Below the pieces are notes generated by a model that was not told where the DNA came from, did not search any database, and saw nothing but the letters and a program-made list of their open reading frames with translations. From the NCBI GenBank assembly GCA_964409505.1, contig CAYPDK010000012.1, forward strand, positions 1 through 52,119: 52,119 nt of DNA. The letters are read 5' to 3'. Origin of the DNA: JADHZC01 sp964409505 (GTDB lineage: Bacteria; Pseudomonadota; Alphaproteobacteria; Rickettsiales; Rickettsiaceae). Numbering within the stretch: the stretch's first letter is position 1; every line of letters starts with the position of its first letter. Below are positions 36,518 to 45,146 of this stretch, piece after piece. A program made the translations under genes and the position numbers.

Positions 36518-38284
36518 ATGGAACAAAATAATCTTACAAAAAAAGTAGTTGAGGAAGTAAACCCTTTAAAAGAGGCTATCGACAAATGTAGGTTTGCATT
36601 TAAAATAGTCTTTTGTTTTGCATTTGTAATTAACTTACTTATGTTAATTACTCCACTTTATTCTTTGCAGGTGTTGGATAGAGTAATAGGTAGTGGGAAT
36701 CTAAATACACTTCTTATGCTATCTATAATAATAGCGTCTATATATTTTATATATGCACTATTACAAATCGCGAGATCCTTTACTTTAATTAAGATAGGAG
36801 AATGGCTTGATAATAATGTCTCTCCCTTGGTTTTTTCTAGGTCTATATCAGCTTCGGCTATGCGTTTTAGAGTAAGTTCAAGCCAAATGTTAAGAGATTT
36901 TCAAAATATTAAAATGTTTTTGACAAGTACTGGAATTAATACTTTGCTTGATGCTCCTTGGAGTATTCTATATATCGTAGTTATTTTCTTTATTCATCCC
37001 TACATAGGGTATGTGACTATAGCAGGAGCTGTTATTATAGTATCATTTGGTATGTTTAATGCTGTTGCAACCAATAAGGTTTTAGGAGATGCAACAGAAT
37101 TTTCTATAAAAGGTTTGAATCAGGCAGAAGTTGCAAATAGAAATTCAGAATCTGTTGAAGCTATGGGGATGATTAAGAATGTCTCTAAAACTTGGTCTTC
37201 TTTTAACAAAGGTGCTCTATCAAAGCAATCTGTTGCGAGTTATAGAAATGGTATTTTATCGAATTTGTCTAGATTTATAAGAAATATATTGCAAATGTCA
37301 GTTACAGGTATTGGGGCTTATGTTGTTGTCTCTTCTAATGGCAGAGATATGACTACTGGTAATATGATTGCAAGTTCCATTATAGTGGGAAGAGCTTTAG
37401 CTCCATTTGATAATGCTATTGTTATATGGAAGAGTATTAGTGGGGCAATCAAATCTTATAAAAATGTTAATTTATTTTTTTCTCAAAAAATATCTAAGGA
37501 AGAGTATATGAGTATTCCGGATGTACAGGGAACGGTATCTGTAGAAAATATTTCATTTTCTTTTCAGCATAATATGCTTTTAACTCAGCAAAATGTTATG
37601 CCTAAATTCATATTGAAGGATGTTTCTTTTTATCTTGATGCTGGAGATTCTCTAGCAATTATTGGGCATAGTGCTGCTGGTAAATCTACTTTGTCTAAGA
37701 TAATTTCTGGTGTTTGGGCTCCATCTTCTGGAGTTGTTAGGCTAGATGGAGGGAATACTTATACTTGGAATCGTGAAAATATAGGCGCTCATATCGGATA
37801 TTTACCACAAGGAGTAGAGTTATTTAGTGGAACAGTTAAAGCAAATATTGCAAGGATGCAGCAAGATCCAAGCCCAGAAGAAATCATTAGGGTTAGTAAA
37901 ATGTGTGGAGCTCACGAGATGATTTTGTCTCTACCTGAGGGATATGACACAGAAATTGGTATTAATGGTTCCAATTTATCTGGAGGACAAAGGCAAAGGT
38001 TGGGGTTGGCAAGAGCATTTTATGGTAAGCCTAAGTTAGTTATTCTTGATGAACCTAATGCTAATCTTGATGAGGGAGGAGAAAAGGCTTTATCTAACGC
38101 TCTGTTAAATGCAAAGGCACTAAATATTACTGTAATTATTATTTCTCATAGACATACAGTGCTCTCTGTTGTTGATAAGATACTTATCTTAGAACAAGGA
38201 AGAGTTGTTAAATTTGGTAATAGAAGTGATATTATTGCTGCTACAGTACTTAGTAATAAAAAAGACACTGCTTTGAATAATTAG
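36518..38284 (+). CDS. Type I secretion ABC transporter, permease-ATPase (AprD/PrtD-like)
   Basis: The inner-membrane ABC exporter of a type I system: a membrane domain of about 310 residues with six helices and a nucleotide-binding domain. Membrane-domain marks include LITPLYSLQVLDRVIGSGN and DAPWSILYIVVIFF, which are typical of PrtD/AprD. The ATPase has Walker A GHSAAGKST, Q-loop YLPQGVELFSGT, signature LSGGQRQR, Walker B LVILDEPNANLD and the H-loop ISHRHT. No N-terminal C39 peptidase-like domain is present, which also fits PrtD rather than HlyB. The HlyD-type partner follows 49 bases later. Anaplasmataceae homologues export TRP effectors; no substrate gene is beside this one. Confidence 0.95.
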   Translation: MEQNNLTKKVVEEVNPLKEAIDKCRFAFKIVFCFAFVINLLMLITPLYSLQVLDRVIGSGNLNTLLMLSIIIASIYFIYALLQIARSFTLIKIGEWLDNNVSPLVFSRSISASAMRFRVSSSQMLRDFQNIKMFLTSTGINTLLDAPWSILYIVVIFFIHPYIGYVTIAGAVIIVSFGMFNAVATNKVLGDATEFSIKGLNQAEVANRNSESVEAMGMIKNVSKTWSSFNKGALSKQSVASYRNGILSNLSRFIRNILQMSVTGIGAYVVVSSNGRDMTTGNMIASSIIVGRALAPFDNAIVIWKSISGAIKSYKNVNLFFSQKISKEEYMSIPDVQGTVSVENISFSFQHNMLLTQQNVMPKFILKDVSFYLDAGDSLAIIGHSAAGKSTLSKIISGVWAPSSGVVRLDGGNTYTWNRENIGAHIGYLPQGVELFSGTVKANIARMQQDPSPEEIIRVSKMCGAHEMILSLPEGYDTEIGINGSNLSGGQRQRLGLARAFYGKPKLVILDEPNANLDEGGEKALSNALLNAKALNITVIIISHRHTVLSVVDKILILEQGRVVKFGNRSDIIAATVLSNKKDTALNN

Positions 38285-38308
38285 TTATTTATTATTAGTT
38301 ATTTATTA
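38281..38308 (+). repeat. 14-base tandem duplication between the two type I genes
   Basis: TTAGTTATTTATTA occurs twice, head to tail, starting inside the last codons of the ABC gene, whose TAG lies in the first copy. It looks like a recent slippage duplication and has no clear role. Confidence 0.8.
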
Positions 38309-38333
38309 TAAAAATTTTAGTTTAAGTAAATTT

Positions 38334-39929
38334 ATGCAAGGACCAAAAGATCAAGGTAATTCAGGGCAATTTAATGATGCTCAAAAAAAGATTATGGCAC
38401 TTCAGCAGGCAATCTTAAAGAAAAAAATTTCTAATCTTCAGTCTAAGGGGGGAGGAGCTGGATTGGGGGGAGCTCATAGCAATATTAAGAAGGGATTTTT
38501 TTCATATATTGTTTCTGGAATGAATAAACTTGTAAAATATATTGATTTGGTTATTAAATTTGTTGTTAAGGGTAATTTTGAGGCTGGAGCGGATGTAGTA
38601 AAATATGCTAAGCCTCCTATATTATTTGGTACATATATTATAGTTTTTTTTGTTTTAACAGGATTGATATGGGCAACAACTGCACCTTTAGATAGTGCAT
38701 CGATTGCTACAGGGACCGTTACTAGCATTAGTAAAAAGCAGATAATAAATCATCCATATGGAGGTATAATAAAAAATATGTTAGTTCAGGTAGGGGATCA
38801 AGTAAGTACTGGGGCTCAATTGATTGAACTTGAAGATCTTAAGACTAGGTCTGAATATGAGAATGCTTTAAGTCATTATATAGTACTTCTTGCAGCTTAC
38901 AGTAGATTAATTGCTGAAATTAATCACTATGATACTATTGAATTTCCTTCATTTTTATTAGCATTAGAAGATAAAGAACAAGTTGACAGGATTACTTCTA
39001 CACAAAATAGTTTGTTTGAGTCAAGAATATCTCAAAAACAAGCTCTCATAGATTCCAATGCGGAGCTTATTAGTCAAAATCGTAAAAATATAGAAGTGCT
39101 TAAAGCTAAGCAAATATATCTTAATAGAAACTTAGAGCTTATTAGAGAAAAATTAAAATCTACTGAAATTCTTGTAAAAAGGGGATTTGCTCAGAAAATT
39201 GATCTCTCAGAGTTACAGGCTAAAGAAATTGCTGCAAGAGTTGAAATTGATATTAATAAAACTGAAATTTTAAGGGAAGAGCAAGGTATATCAAAAATTA
39301 TTTTTGATTTTCATACCACTCAAGATGAATGGAATAACAAATTATTCAACGAATTTAAAGATACTCAAACATCTCTTTTTACAGCGCAACATAATTATAA
39401 TCATACGTCAGACGCTCTTGAGAAAAGTATTATTATATCTCCTATAGAGGGTAAAATTAACCAGATAAATTTCTACACAAAAGGGCAATATATACCTCCC
39501 TCTACTCCTATCTTAGAGATTACGCCTATTAATGAAGATTTTATAATAGAAGCTCAAGTAAATAATAAGGATATAGATTCTATTTCTGTGGGATCAGTTG
39601 CTAAAATAAAATTTCCTGCTTTTAAATCAAGAACTAGTCCTTTATTTAAAGGAAAGGTTATATCTATATCTCCAGATGTTGTCAATGACGGAAGACCTCC
39701 TGCTCCGACAGGAAAAGATAAGTCAGACATGGCCTCAGCACAGGCATATTACATAGCAAAAATTGAATTAGATCCAGGGGACCTAAAGAAAATTTCTGAA
39801 GAAAGGAACTTAAATCTTTATCCAGGTATGATGGCAGAAATTCAAATAGTAAGAGGTACAAGGACATTATTTAGATATTTACTTGATCCTGTGTTTGACG
39901 CTGCATTTAGGAGTTTTAAAGAAAAGTAA
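38334..39929 (+). CDS. Type I secretion membrane fusion protein (HlyD/AprE/PrtE family)
   Basis: The periplasmic adaptor that bridges the ABC exporter and an outer-membrane channel of TolC type. 531 residues: a long cytosolic N terminus of about 95 residues, unusual for the family (Gly/Gln-rich, LQSKGGGAGLGGAHSN), one membrane helix (LFGTYIIVFFVLTGLIWATT, near 100-120), the first lipoyl half (INHPYGGIIKNMLVQVGDQV), a long coiled-coil hairpin near 180-345, the second lipoyl half (SIIISPIEGKINQI) and a C-terminal beta domain. A TolC-like channel is not in the window. Confidence 0.93.
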   Translation: MQGPKDQGNSGQFNDAQKKIMALQQAILKKKISNLQSKGGGAGLGGAHSNIKKGFFSYIVSGMNKLVKYIDLVIKFVVKGNFEAGADVVKYAKPPILFGTYIIVFFVLTGLIWATTAPLDSASIATGTVTSISKKQIINHPYGGIIKNMLVQVGDQVSTGAQLIELEDLKTRSEYENALSHYIVLLAAYSRLIAEINHYDTIEFPSFLLALEDKEQVDRITSTQNSLFESRISQKQALIDSNAELISQNRKNIEVLKAKQIYLNRNLELIREKLKSTEILVKRGFAQKIDLSELQAKEIAARVEIDINKTEILREEQGISKIIFDFHTTQDEWNNKLFNEFKDTQTSLFTAQHNYNHTSDALEKSIIISPIEGKINQINFYTKGQYIPPSTPILEITPINEDFIIEAQVNNKDIDSISVGSVAKIKFPAFKSRTSPLFKGKVISISPDVVNDGRPPAPTGKDKSDMASAQAYYIAKIELDPGDLKKISEERNLNLYPGMMAEIQIVRGTRTLFRYLLDPVFDAAFRSFKEK

Positions 39930-40011
39930 ACTAGAGTGAGGAGGAGGAGTGCAGAGATTTTAACTAAGATCAAGAACATCTAAGAAAATTTTTTACATAT
40001 TGACCTTGTAC

Positions 40012-40131
40012 CTAAAAGGGGGTTGAGGCTTTACCCCAGGAGTCGCCTGAGGACACAAGTAATAGGGCAAACTCTTTCTTTCTCTACTCTTTTGAAAGAA
40101 TTTAATCTAGTTACCTATCACTTGCCTTATT
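40012..40131 (-). ncRNA. Candidate structured small RNA on the minus strand
   Basis: A GC-richer patch in an otherwise AT-rich, 387-base intergenic gap. As minus-strand RNA it forms an 11-base-pair outer stem (40056-40066 with 40114-40124), closing over a perfect 7-base hairpin (40076-40082 with 40094-40100), followed by a 7-base-pair hairpin (40034-40040 with 40046-40052). Two positions that mismatch on the plus strand become G-U pairs on the minus strand, which points to the strand. A competing GGGG/CCCC hairpin (40018-40037) followed by four T on the minus strand could end transcription. Family unknown; I could not fit it to 6S, SRP, tmRNA or RNase P. The rest of the gap (39930-40011 and 40132-40316) holds nothing clear. 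Confidence 0.45.
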
Positions 40132-40269
40132 GTATAATACATATTACTATTATTAGTAATTATGGGGATAAAGTACGTTTATTATTTGTTAGCAATTCAG
40201 TAAAGCTTTAGTTCATAATTTTTTAAATTCTAAAGAGGAAATATAATCAAAATTGTGATTTTATTAGAA

Positions 40270-40289
40270 ATATGAGTTACAACTCTTAT
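40270..40289. terminator. Weak inverted repeat near the end of the SPOR gene
   Basis: ATATGAGTT and AACTCTTAT pair at 8 of 9 positions around a 2-base centre, 28 bases past the SPOR stop. Only a short T-rich stretch follows on either strand, so termination is doubtful. Confidence 0.3.
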
Positions 40290-40316
40290 ATTTTAGGGGA
40301 TTGAGTTATATGGAGG

Positions 40317-40997
40317 CTATGATTCTTTTTTTATTATGCAGTATTGACTATCTTTTAGTAATTCATTACACACATTTTGTGCAGATTTGAATGTTTTATA
40401 TGGTCCTATAGATAGGATAAAAAATATTTTTTCTTGGTAGATTTTTTTTTGTATAAAGTTTTTGTTTTTTGAGATTAGAGGGTATTTTTTGAAAAAATTA
40501 TCTTTCATAATACTAAGTGATTCTTCTGAGGAGGCTATTCCTATTTCTATGTTAAATTCTTGAGTATTTCTTTTTTTAGGAATATTAAATTTGTGTCGTT
40601 TGAACTGTATATTACTCAGATTTAGTACTTTTGAGTGTGTGTTATCATTTATTATTTCCTCAGGAGATATAATTTTGGAGATGATCTCATCTATTTTGTC
40701 AGTGGGTTTTATAGTTTCTATGTTTAAGGGTTGCTCTGGCACAGGTGTTAAATTTTCCTTTTTATCCTTTATGTCTGGAGTAATTTTTTGATAGATGATG
40801 TTATCAGAGTAGTGAATTTTTCTCTTTAATGATTTATTTGTTATTTTTATTTTGTAATCTATATATTCAGGAGAAATTGTTATAATCTCTTTTTTTTTTA
40901 AATATATGAAAAAAAAAATACAGATTATGCATATAAATATAGCAAAAGCTGAAAATATCAAAATAATATTACTTTTTAGTAGTCTTACTATGTGCAT
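40317..40997 (-). CDS. SPOR-domain membrane protein
   Basis: A single N-terminal membrane helix (LLKSNIILIFSAFAIFICII) is followed by a low-complexity periplasmic linker and a C-terminal SPOR domain near residues 145-225 (FNIEIGIASSEESLSIM..., FFILSIGPYKTFKSAQNVCNEL). SPOR domains bind peptidoglycan that lacks stem peptides at the division septum. 226 residues. The gene starts within the argS stop (TAATG overlap), an order (argS then SPOR gene) common in alphaproteobacteria. Confidence 0.88.
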   Translation of the reverse strand: MHIVRLLKSNIILIFSAFAIFICIICIFFFIYLKKKEIITISPEYIDYKIKITNKSLKRKIHYSDNIIYQKITPDIKDKKENLTPVPEQPLNIETIKPTDKIDEIISKIISPEEIINDNTHSKVLNLSNIQFKRHKFNIPKKRNTQEFNIEIGIASSEESLSIMKDNFFKKYPLISKNKNFIQKKIYQEKIFFILSIGPYKTFKSAQNVCNELLKDSQYCIIKKES

Positions 40998-42733
40998 TAC
41001 ATCTCATTTAGCGGTTTTATTCCAATTAGTTGTAATCCCTTTGATAAAGTTTTTTTTATAGATACTAAAAGTGATAATCTTGCAGTGGTTAATTCCGTGT
41101 CTTCAGGCACTATAAAAAGATACTCATTTTTAGTTTTGCCTAATGTCCATAAAAAATGGAACTTTGAAGCAATATTTATTAGATAATTAGACAGTTTATG
41201 CGGCTCCAAAGAATTTACTATGTTTAGAATCATTTTGGGCCAGGTAGTTAATAATTTGATCAGCTGGATTTCTTCTTCTGTGGATAGAAGTGATAGATTA
41301 TAGGATTTAGCTAAAAATTTGTTATATATCTCAGTATGTTGCTGTTTTAGCTTATTAATTATTGAGACAATTCTTACATGTGCGTATTGTACATAAAAGA
41401 GTGGATTATCTCTATTTTTTTCTATTAATTTAGCAAAATCAAAATCTATTTTTTGATCATTTTTTCTGTAAATCATCATAAATCTTAACACATCACTACC
41501 AAGCTCTCTAACTGCGTCTCTTATTTCTATTGTAGTACCTGCTCTTTTTGACATCTTAAGTGGAATTGAATCCTTAATAAAATTTACTAATTGTGTGGTT
41601 TTGATGACAGGTTTTACCTTAAAGTCAGACAATATATCTATTATGGCCTTTATTCTAGCTACATATCCTTTATGATCGTCTCCTAAAACATATATTAAAA
41701 TTTGAAATTTACGATCTATTTTATCCTTTATGTAGGCAAGGTCAGATGCAAAATATGCCCAAGAATTATCTTGTCTTTTTAATGGGCGATCTTGTGAGTC
41801 TCCAAATTTACTTGATTTGAATAGTAATTGTTCTTTTGAGATCCAATTTTTTGAATCTATGCCTTTAGGAGGAGGTAATATTCCTTTATATACTAGGCCT
41901 TTTACTTTTAAAATATCAATTGTTTTATTTAAAATATCTTTTTTATGTAGGTCTGACTCATAAACAAATACTTCATGTTTTATATTTAAAAGTTTTAAGT
42001 CGTCCTTGATACATTGCATTATGGTTGCTATAGAAAAATCTCTTACTATTTTGCTTGAATCATTTTTACTTACATTTAACAATTTATCTCCATGAATTTC
42101 TACTAACTTTTTTCCTATTTCTTTTAAAAATTTACCTGGATATAGGTTCTTATCTATTTTTATTTCGGTGTTTTGAAGATGTTCTTTATAACGTAAAAAA
42201 ACACTTTGAGTTAATATGTCTATTTGTCCCCCTACATCATTTACATAATATTCTCTAGTAACATCATATCCACAGCATGCTAATATGTTCGATATAATAT
42301 CTCCAAAAACAGCACCTCTTATATGCCCTATGTGTAGGGGGCCAGTAGGGTTTGCAGATACGTATTCAACGTCTATTTTAATATTATTTCCAATATTTGG
42401 ATACCAAAAATCTTGTGATTCCGATAAAATGTATTCTAGGTATTTGTGCCATTTTTCTGCTTTTATAGTAAAATTTAAAAATCCAGTACCTGCAACTTCA
42501 AGATGAGCTACATACTCAATTTTACTTAGTTCCTTTTTGAGTTCTAAAGCTATCTCTTTGGAGTTAGTGCCTTCAATAGAGGCAATTACTAAGGCAATAT
42601 TGCTTGAAATATCTCCGTTTAATGGGTCTTTGGGGAATTCTAAAATAGATTTGTTCCAAAGTTCATTATTGTTACATATTTTATTTGCAAATATTTTCAT
42701 ATCCTGCATTAATTCAGAAAATATGTTTTTCAT
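40997..42733 (-). CDS. argS: Arginyl-tRNA synthetase
   Basis: Class I synthetase charging tRNA-Arg. Marks are the N-terminal add-domain, VEYVSANPTGPLHIGHIRGA near 130 (HIGH in class I), VNDVGGQIDIL, and PLKMSKRAGT near 395 (family KMSK). 578 residues, usual length. It sits between dgt and the SPOR gene, all on the minus strand. Confidence 0.98.
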   Translation of the reverse strand: MKNIFSELMQDMKIFANKICNNNELWNKSILEFPKDPLNGDISSNIALVIASIEGTNSKEIALELKKELSKIEYVAHLEVAGTGFLNFTIKAEKWHKYLEYILSESQDFWYPNIGNNIKIDVEYVSANPTGPLHIGHIRGAVFGDIISNILACCGYDVTREYYVNDVGGQIDILTQSVFLRYKEHLQNTEIKIDKNLYPGKFLKEIGKKLVEIHGDKLLNVSKNDSSKIVRDFSIATIMQCIKDDLKLLNIKHEVFVYESDLHKKDILNKTIDILKVKGLVYKGILPPPKGIDSKNWISKEQLLFKSSKFGDSQDRPLKRQDNSWAYFASDLAYIKDKIDRKFQILIYVLGDDHKGYVARIKAIIDILSDFKVKPVIKTTQLVNFIKDSIPLKMSKRAGTTIEIRDAVRELGSDVLRFMMIYRKNDQKIDFDFAKLIEKNRDNPLFYVQYAHVRIVSIINKLKQQHTEIYNKFLAKSYNLSLLSTEEEIQLIKLLTTWPKMILNIVNSLEPHKLSNYLINIASKFHFLWTLGKTKNEYLFIVPEDTELTTARLSLLVSIKKTLSKGLQLIGIKPLNEM

Positions 42734-42771
42734 GTCTAACTTCTTTATATAGTTTTGATTAATACTTATTT

Positions 42772-43956
42772 TTATATGCCTAATTCTTCGGTATTGATGT
42801 CGAAAAATAACTTATACTGATTTAGTAGGAACCTATCACTCATACCTGTTATATAGTTTAGTATAAGAGTTTTCTTGTTTTTACCTTCTTTATCTATTTT
42901 AGCACTCCAATGATTTGGAAGTAGGGATGTATCTTCCATGTAGATCTTGAATAAATTATTTAGCATATTATTAAATTTTTTCATTACAGAAATAATGTTT
43001 TTATTCATATAAATTTTTTCAAAGATAAATTGCTTTACTATCTCCATTTTATTCAGTATATCCTGATTTACTGTTATTATAGGCTTTCCTAGATTTCTTA
43101 TATCTTCCTCTGTCTTTATTGAATATTTTTTGATGTTTTCTTTTATTGAGTATATTGCTGCAGAAATCATTTCTTCTAAGAATTTTCTTTTTACTTCGTG
43201 TACGATTTTCTTTGGAGTCATATCTGGAAGTATTGATAATATATTTTCTGCATATTGTGCTAAAAACTTTATACTACTTAGGTCTATGATGGTTATTATA
43301 TTAGAGTAAAAAGAATCCTCTAGACCATTTATTATTTCAACTACATGACTTGCAAAATTTACAATTTGTGCTTCAAGGGATGGGTATTTGTTTAGTTCTA
43401 AATCAAAAATTTTTTCATAATCTAGGATATATTGGGGTAATTGTTTGCCTACTATGGGTCCTTGGTGTTTGAGTATTCCCTCTAGGACTCCCCATGTTAA
43501 ATTAAGTCCGTTAAATGAGCTATGATTTTCCTCTAAAGACGTCACTACATTAAAAGAGTGATATTTAGAGTGAAAACCTCCTGTACTCTTCATTTGATCA
43601 TTTAAAAACGATATGCCAGCATATGAACAAGGTGGAAATCCTAAATATATAGACAATGCAATAGTTTCCGATAAATCAATTAATCCGCCTACTTTAAGTG
43701 TAATAGATCTTGCTACAGAACTTGAAGAAATTGCTTGTGTTAATCGGTTCCTGTAGTGATCTAACTTATAACTTATAAATATCGGGGCTTTATGCTGTAA
43801 TCTTTTGAAAGAGTTAGAATTAATGATCCTATTTCTATCGGTTTCAAAATCATTTCTATATATGGACTCATCAAGAATATAATCCTTATATATTCTTGAT
43901 CTTGCTTTTTCTGAGGTGCATGCATATGGAGCAATTTTAAAATCTAAATTTATCAT
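42772..43956 (-). CDS. dGTPase (Dgt)-like HD protein with lost metal ligands
   Basis: It aligns along its whole length with alphaproteobacterial Dgt, a dNTP triphosphohydrolase: DRNRIINSNSFKRLQHKAP, DHYRNRLT, ARSITL, GGFHSKYHSFNVV, GLNLTWGVLEGILKHQGP. The metal-binding residues are gone, however. RTRLTHS reads RNRLTQA (Q74 for His), AHDLGHxPFGHAG reads SIYLGFPPCSYAG (I103-Y104 for His-Asp; F107 and Y112 for the other His), DHNAQ reads HSKYH, and the ADDIAY segment reads SHVVE. Yet the frame is full-length (394 residues) and uninterrupted, in the expected place next to argS. I expect no dGTPase activity; a structural or regulatory role is possible. I give no gene symbol for this reason. Confidence 0.85.
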   Translation of the reverse strand: MINLDFKIAPYACTSEKARSRIYKDYILDESIYRNDFETDRNRIINSNSFKRLQHKAPIFISYKLDHYRNRLTQAISSSSVARSITLKVGGLIDLSETIALSIYLGFPPCSYAGISFLNDQMKSTGGFHSKYHSFNVVTSLEENHSSFNGLNLTWGVLEGILKHQGPIVGKQLPQYILDYEKIFDLELNKYPSLEAQIVNFASHVVEIINGLEDSFYSNIITIIDLSSIKFLAQYAENILSILPDMTPKKIVHEVKRKFLEEMISAAIYSIKENIKKYSIKTEEDIRNLGKPIITVNQDILNKMEIVKQFIFEKIYMNKNIISVMKKFNNMLNNLFKIYMEDTSLLPNHWSAKIDKEGKNKKTLILNYITGMSDRFLLNQYKLFFDINTEELGI

Positions 43957-44090
43957 TTTTTACTTAAAGAGCCAAGATTTAAAATTTTTGTGAGTTTATA
44001 TTTTATTATATAGAAAATTATATTAGAATGTAGGTGTTGCTTGTAAAATTTTAGAGGTCATTTTATATATAATTTTTGAATTGCATTCTT

Positions 44091-44123
44091 GGATTAGGTA
44101 ATCCTCCTCTTCCAGTATATAAT
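44091..44123 (+). promoter_or_regulatory. Putative erpA promoter with overlapping palindrome
   Basis: TATAAT at 44118-44123 is a perfect -10 box. Upstream, GGATTA-GG-TAATCC (44091-44104) is a perfect 6-base dyad covering the expected -35 region, which has only a poor match to TTGACA. A repressor or activator site is plausible. Confidence 0.45.
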
Positions 44124-44163
44124 ATTGTATACATCAATAAAAATTTTTAAATATTTTTGAAAA

Positions 44164-44505
44164 ATGCTTCACCTAACTTCAAGTGCTCAGGAAAGAATAT
44201 ATTATCTTATGAGTAAGAATTATGGAGAGGATCTTTGTCGAGAAAAAAAAGTTTTTTTTAGAGTTTCTGTTAACGGTGGAGGCTGCTCTGGTTTTATATA
44301 TGACTATTCTTTTACAAAAGAGAAAAATGAGAATGATCTTTTGATACAAGAGGGTAGGATTCAAATCTTGATAGATAAAATGTCAAGTAAATTTTTAAAA
44401 GATTCTACTTTGGATTTCGTTGAAGAATTGGGTTATTCTTATTTTCAAACTTCAAACCCTAATGCGGCTACCAGATGTGGTTGTGGGAATTCTTTTAGTG
44501 TTTAA
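44164..44505 (+). CDS. erpA: A-type iron-sulfur carrier (ErpA/IscA family)
   Basis: The 113-residue carrier delivers Fe-S clusters to target enzymes. The three ligand cysteines are seen: one in VNGGGCSGFIYDYSF and two in TRCGCGNSFSV at the C terminus. Divergent from dgt. In many alphaproteobacteria erpA lies next to dgt, which supports ErpA over IscA; the family members cannot be told apart by sequence alone. Confidence 0.9.
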   Translation: MLHLTSSAQERIYYLMSKNYGEDLCREKKVFFRVSVNGGGCSGFIYDYSFTKEKNENDLLIQEGRIQILIDKMSSKFLKDSTLDFVEELGYSYFQTSNPNAATRCGCGNSFSV

Positions 44506-44541
44506 ATATTACTTGTTATATAACAGAAGAGCTGTCTATTC

Positions 44542-45048
44542 TTATATTCTTCTTACAATTAAATGGAAAATTAAGACTTTAATGAGTTCTACTGGTACAA
44601 AGGGGATAAAGCCTAGTCTGATAGACTCAAGAGTGGATTTTATAAAAAATAAATTTAGGAATAACGTGCCTAGGATTAATGGTATGAGTAATGCTATAAA
44701 ATGAACAAGATACATGTTATTTGAACTGAAAGAGGAAAGAGAAGAAAACTCTCTGTAGTTCTTATAGCTATAACCAATAATGTAAGAAGATATTAACATA
44801 CCTAATATATAACCTCCAGACGGAGTAAATAATCGCTCTGAACAAAAAATTAACAAAAACAAGGAAAAAACATAAAAAGTATCTTCTTTTAAAGATAGTC
44901 CGATAATCAGTAGAGCAAAGCTCTGAAGCGTTATCGGAACTGAGCTGTAGTATATACGTAGATTTGAAGATAAAAATAGGAATATTACAGCAAATATAAT
45001 ATTTAAACTTTTATTTATTATTTGCCTACTGAAGGGTAGAATATACAT
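44542..45048 (-). CDS. bioY: Biotin transporter BioY, shortened
   Basis: BioY is the substrate-binding membrane part of the biotin ECF transporter. The signature VPITLQSFALLIIGL and the later TPSGGYILGMLIS (family GPTGGYLLGF) are present, with five to six helices in 168 residues from the ATG at 45048. The loop between them is about 12-14 residues shorter than usual and lacks the GLPVFAGG stretch. A TTG start at 45105 is possible but would lengthen the N terminus beyond the family. No bioN or bioM energising partners are in the window; in some bacteria BioY works alone. Uptake fits a host-dependent organism. Confidence 0.78.
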   Translation of the reverse strand: MYILPFSRQIINKSLNIIFAVIFLFLSSNLRIYYSSVPITLQSFALLIIGLSLKEDTFYVFSLFLLIFCSERLFTPSGGYILGMLISSYIIGYSYKNYREFSSLSSFSSNNMYLVHFIALLIPLILGTLFLNLFFIKSTLESIRLGFIPFVPVELIKVLIFHLIVRRI

Positions 45049-45146
45049 ATTACTTTTATGTAAGAATAAAATAAGAATAAAATTATATAAGCATAAAACG
45101 GACAAAGAAAAATCAAAATGATTTTCCTCTCTTTATTCCATTAATA

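Noticed and set aside
40000..40005. TTGACC resembling a -35 box
   Set aside because: No -10 box lies 16-18 bases downstream on the plus strand.
40023..40211. 62-codon plus-strand frame in the gap after the HlyD-type gene
   Set aside because: It runs through the paired segments of the candidate RNA on the other strand and has no ribosome binding site.
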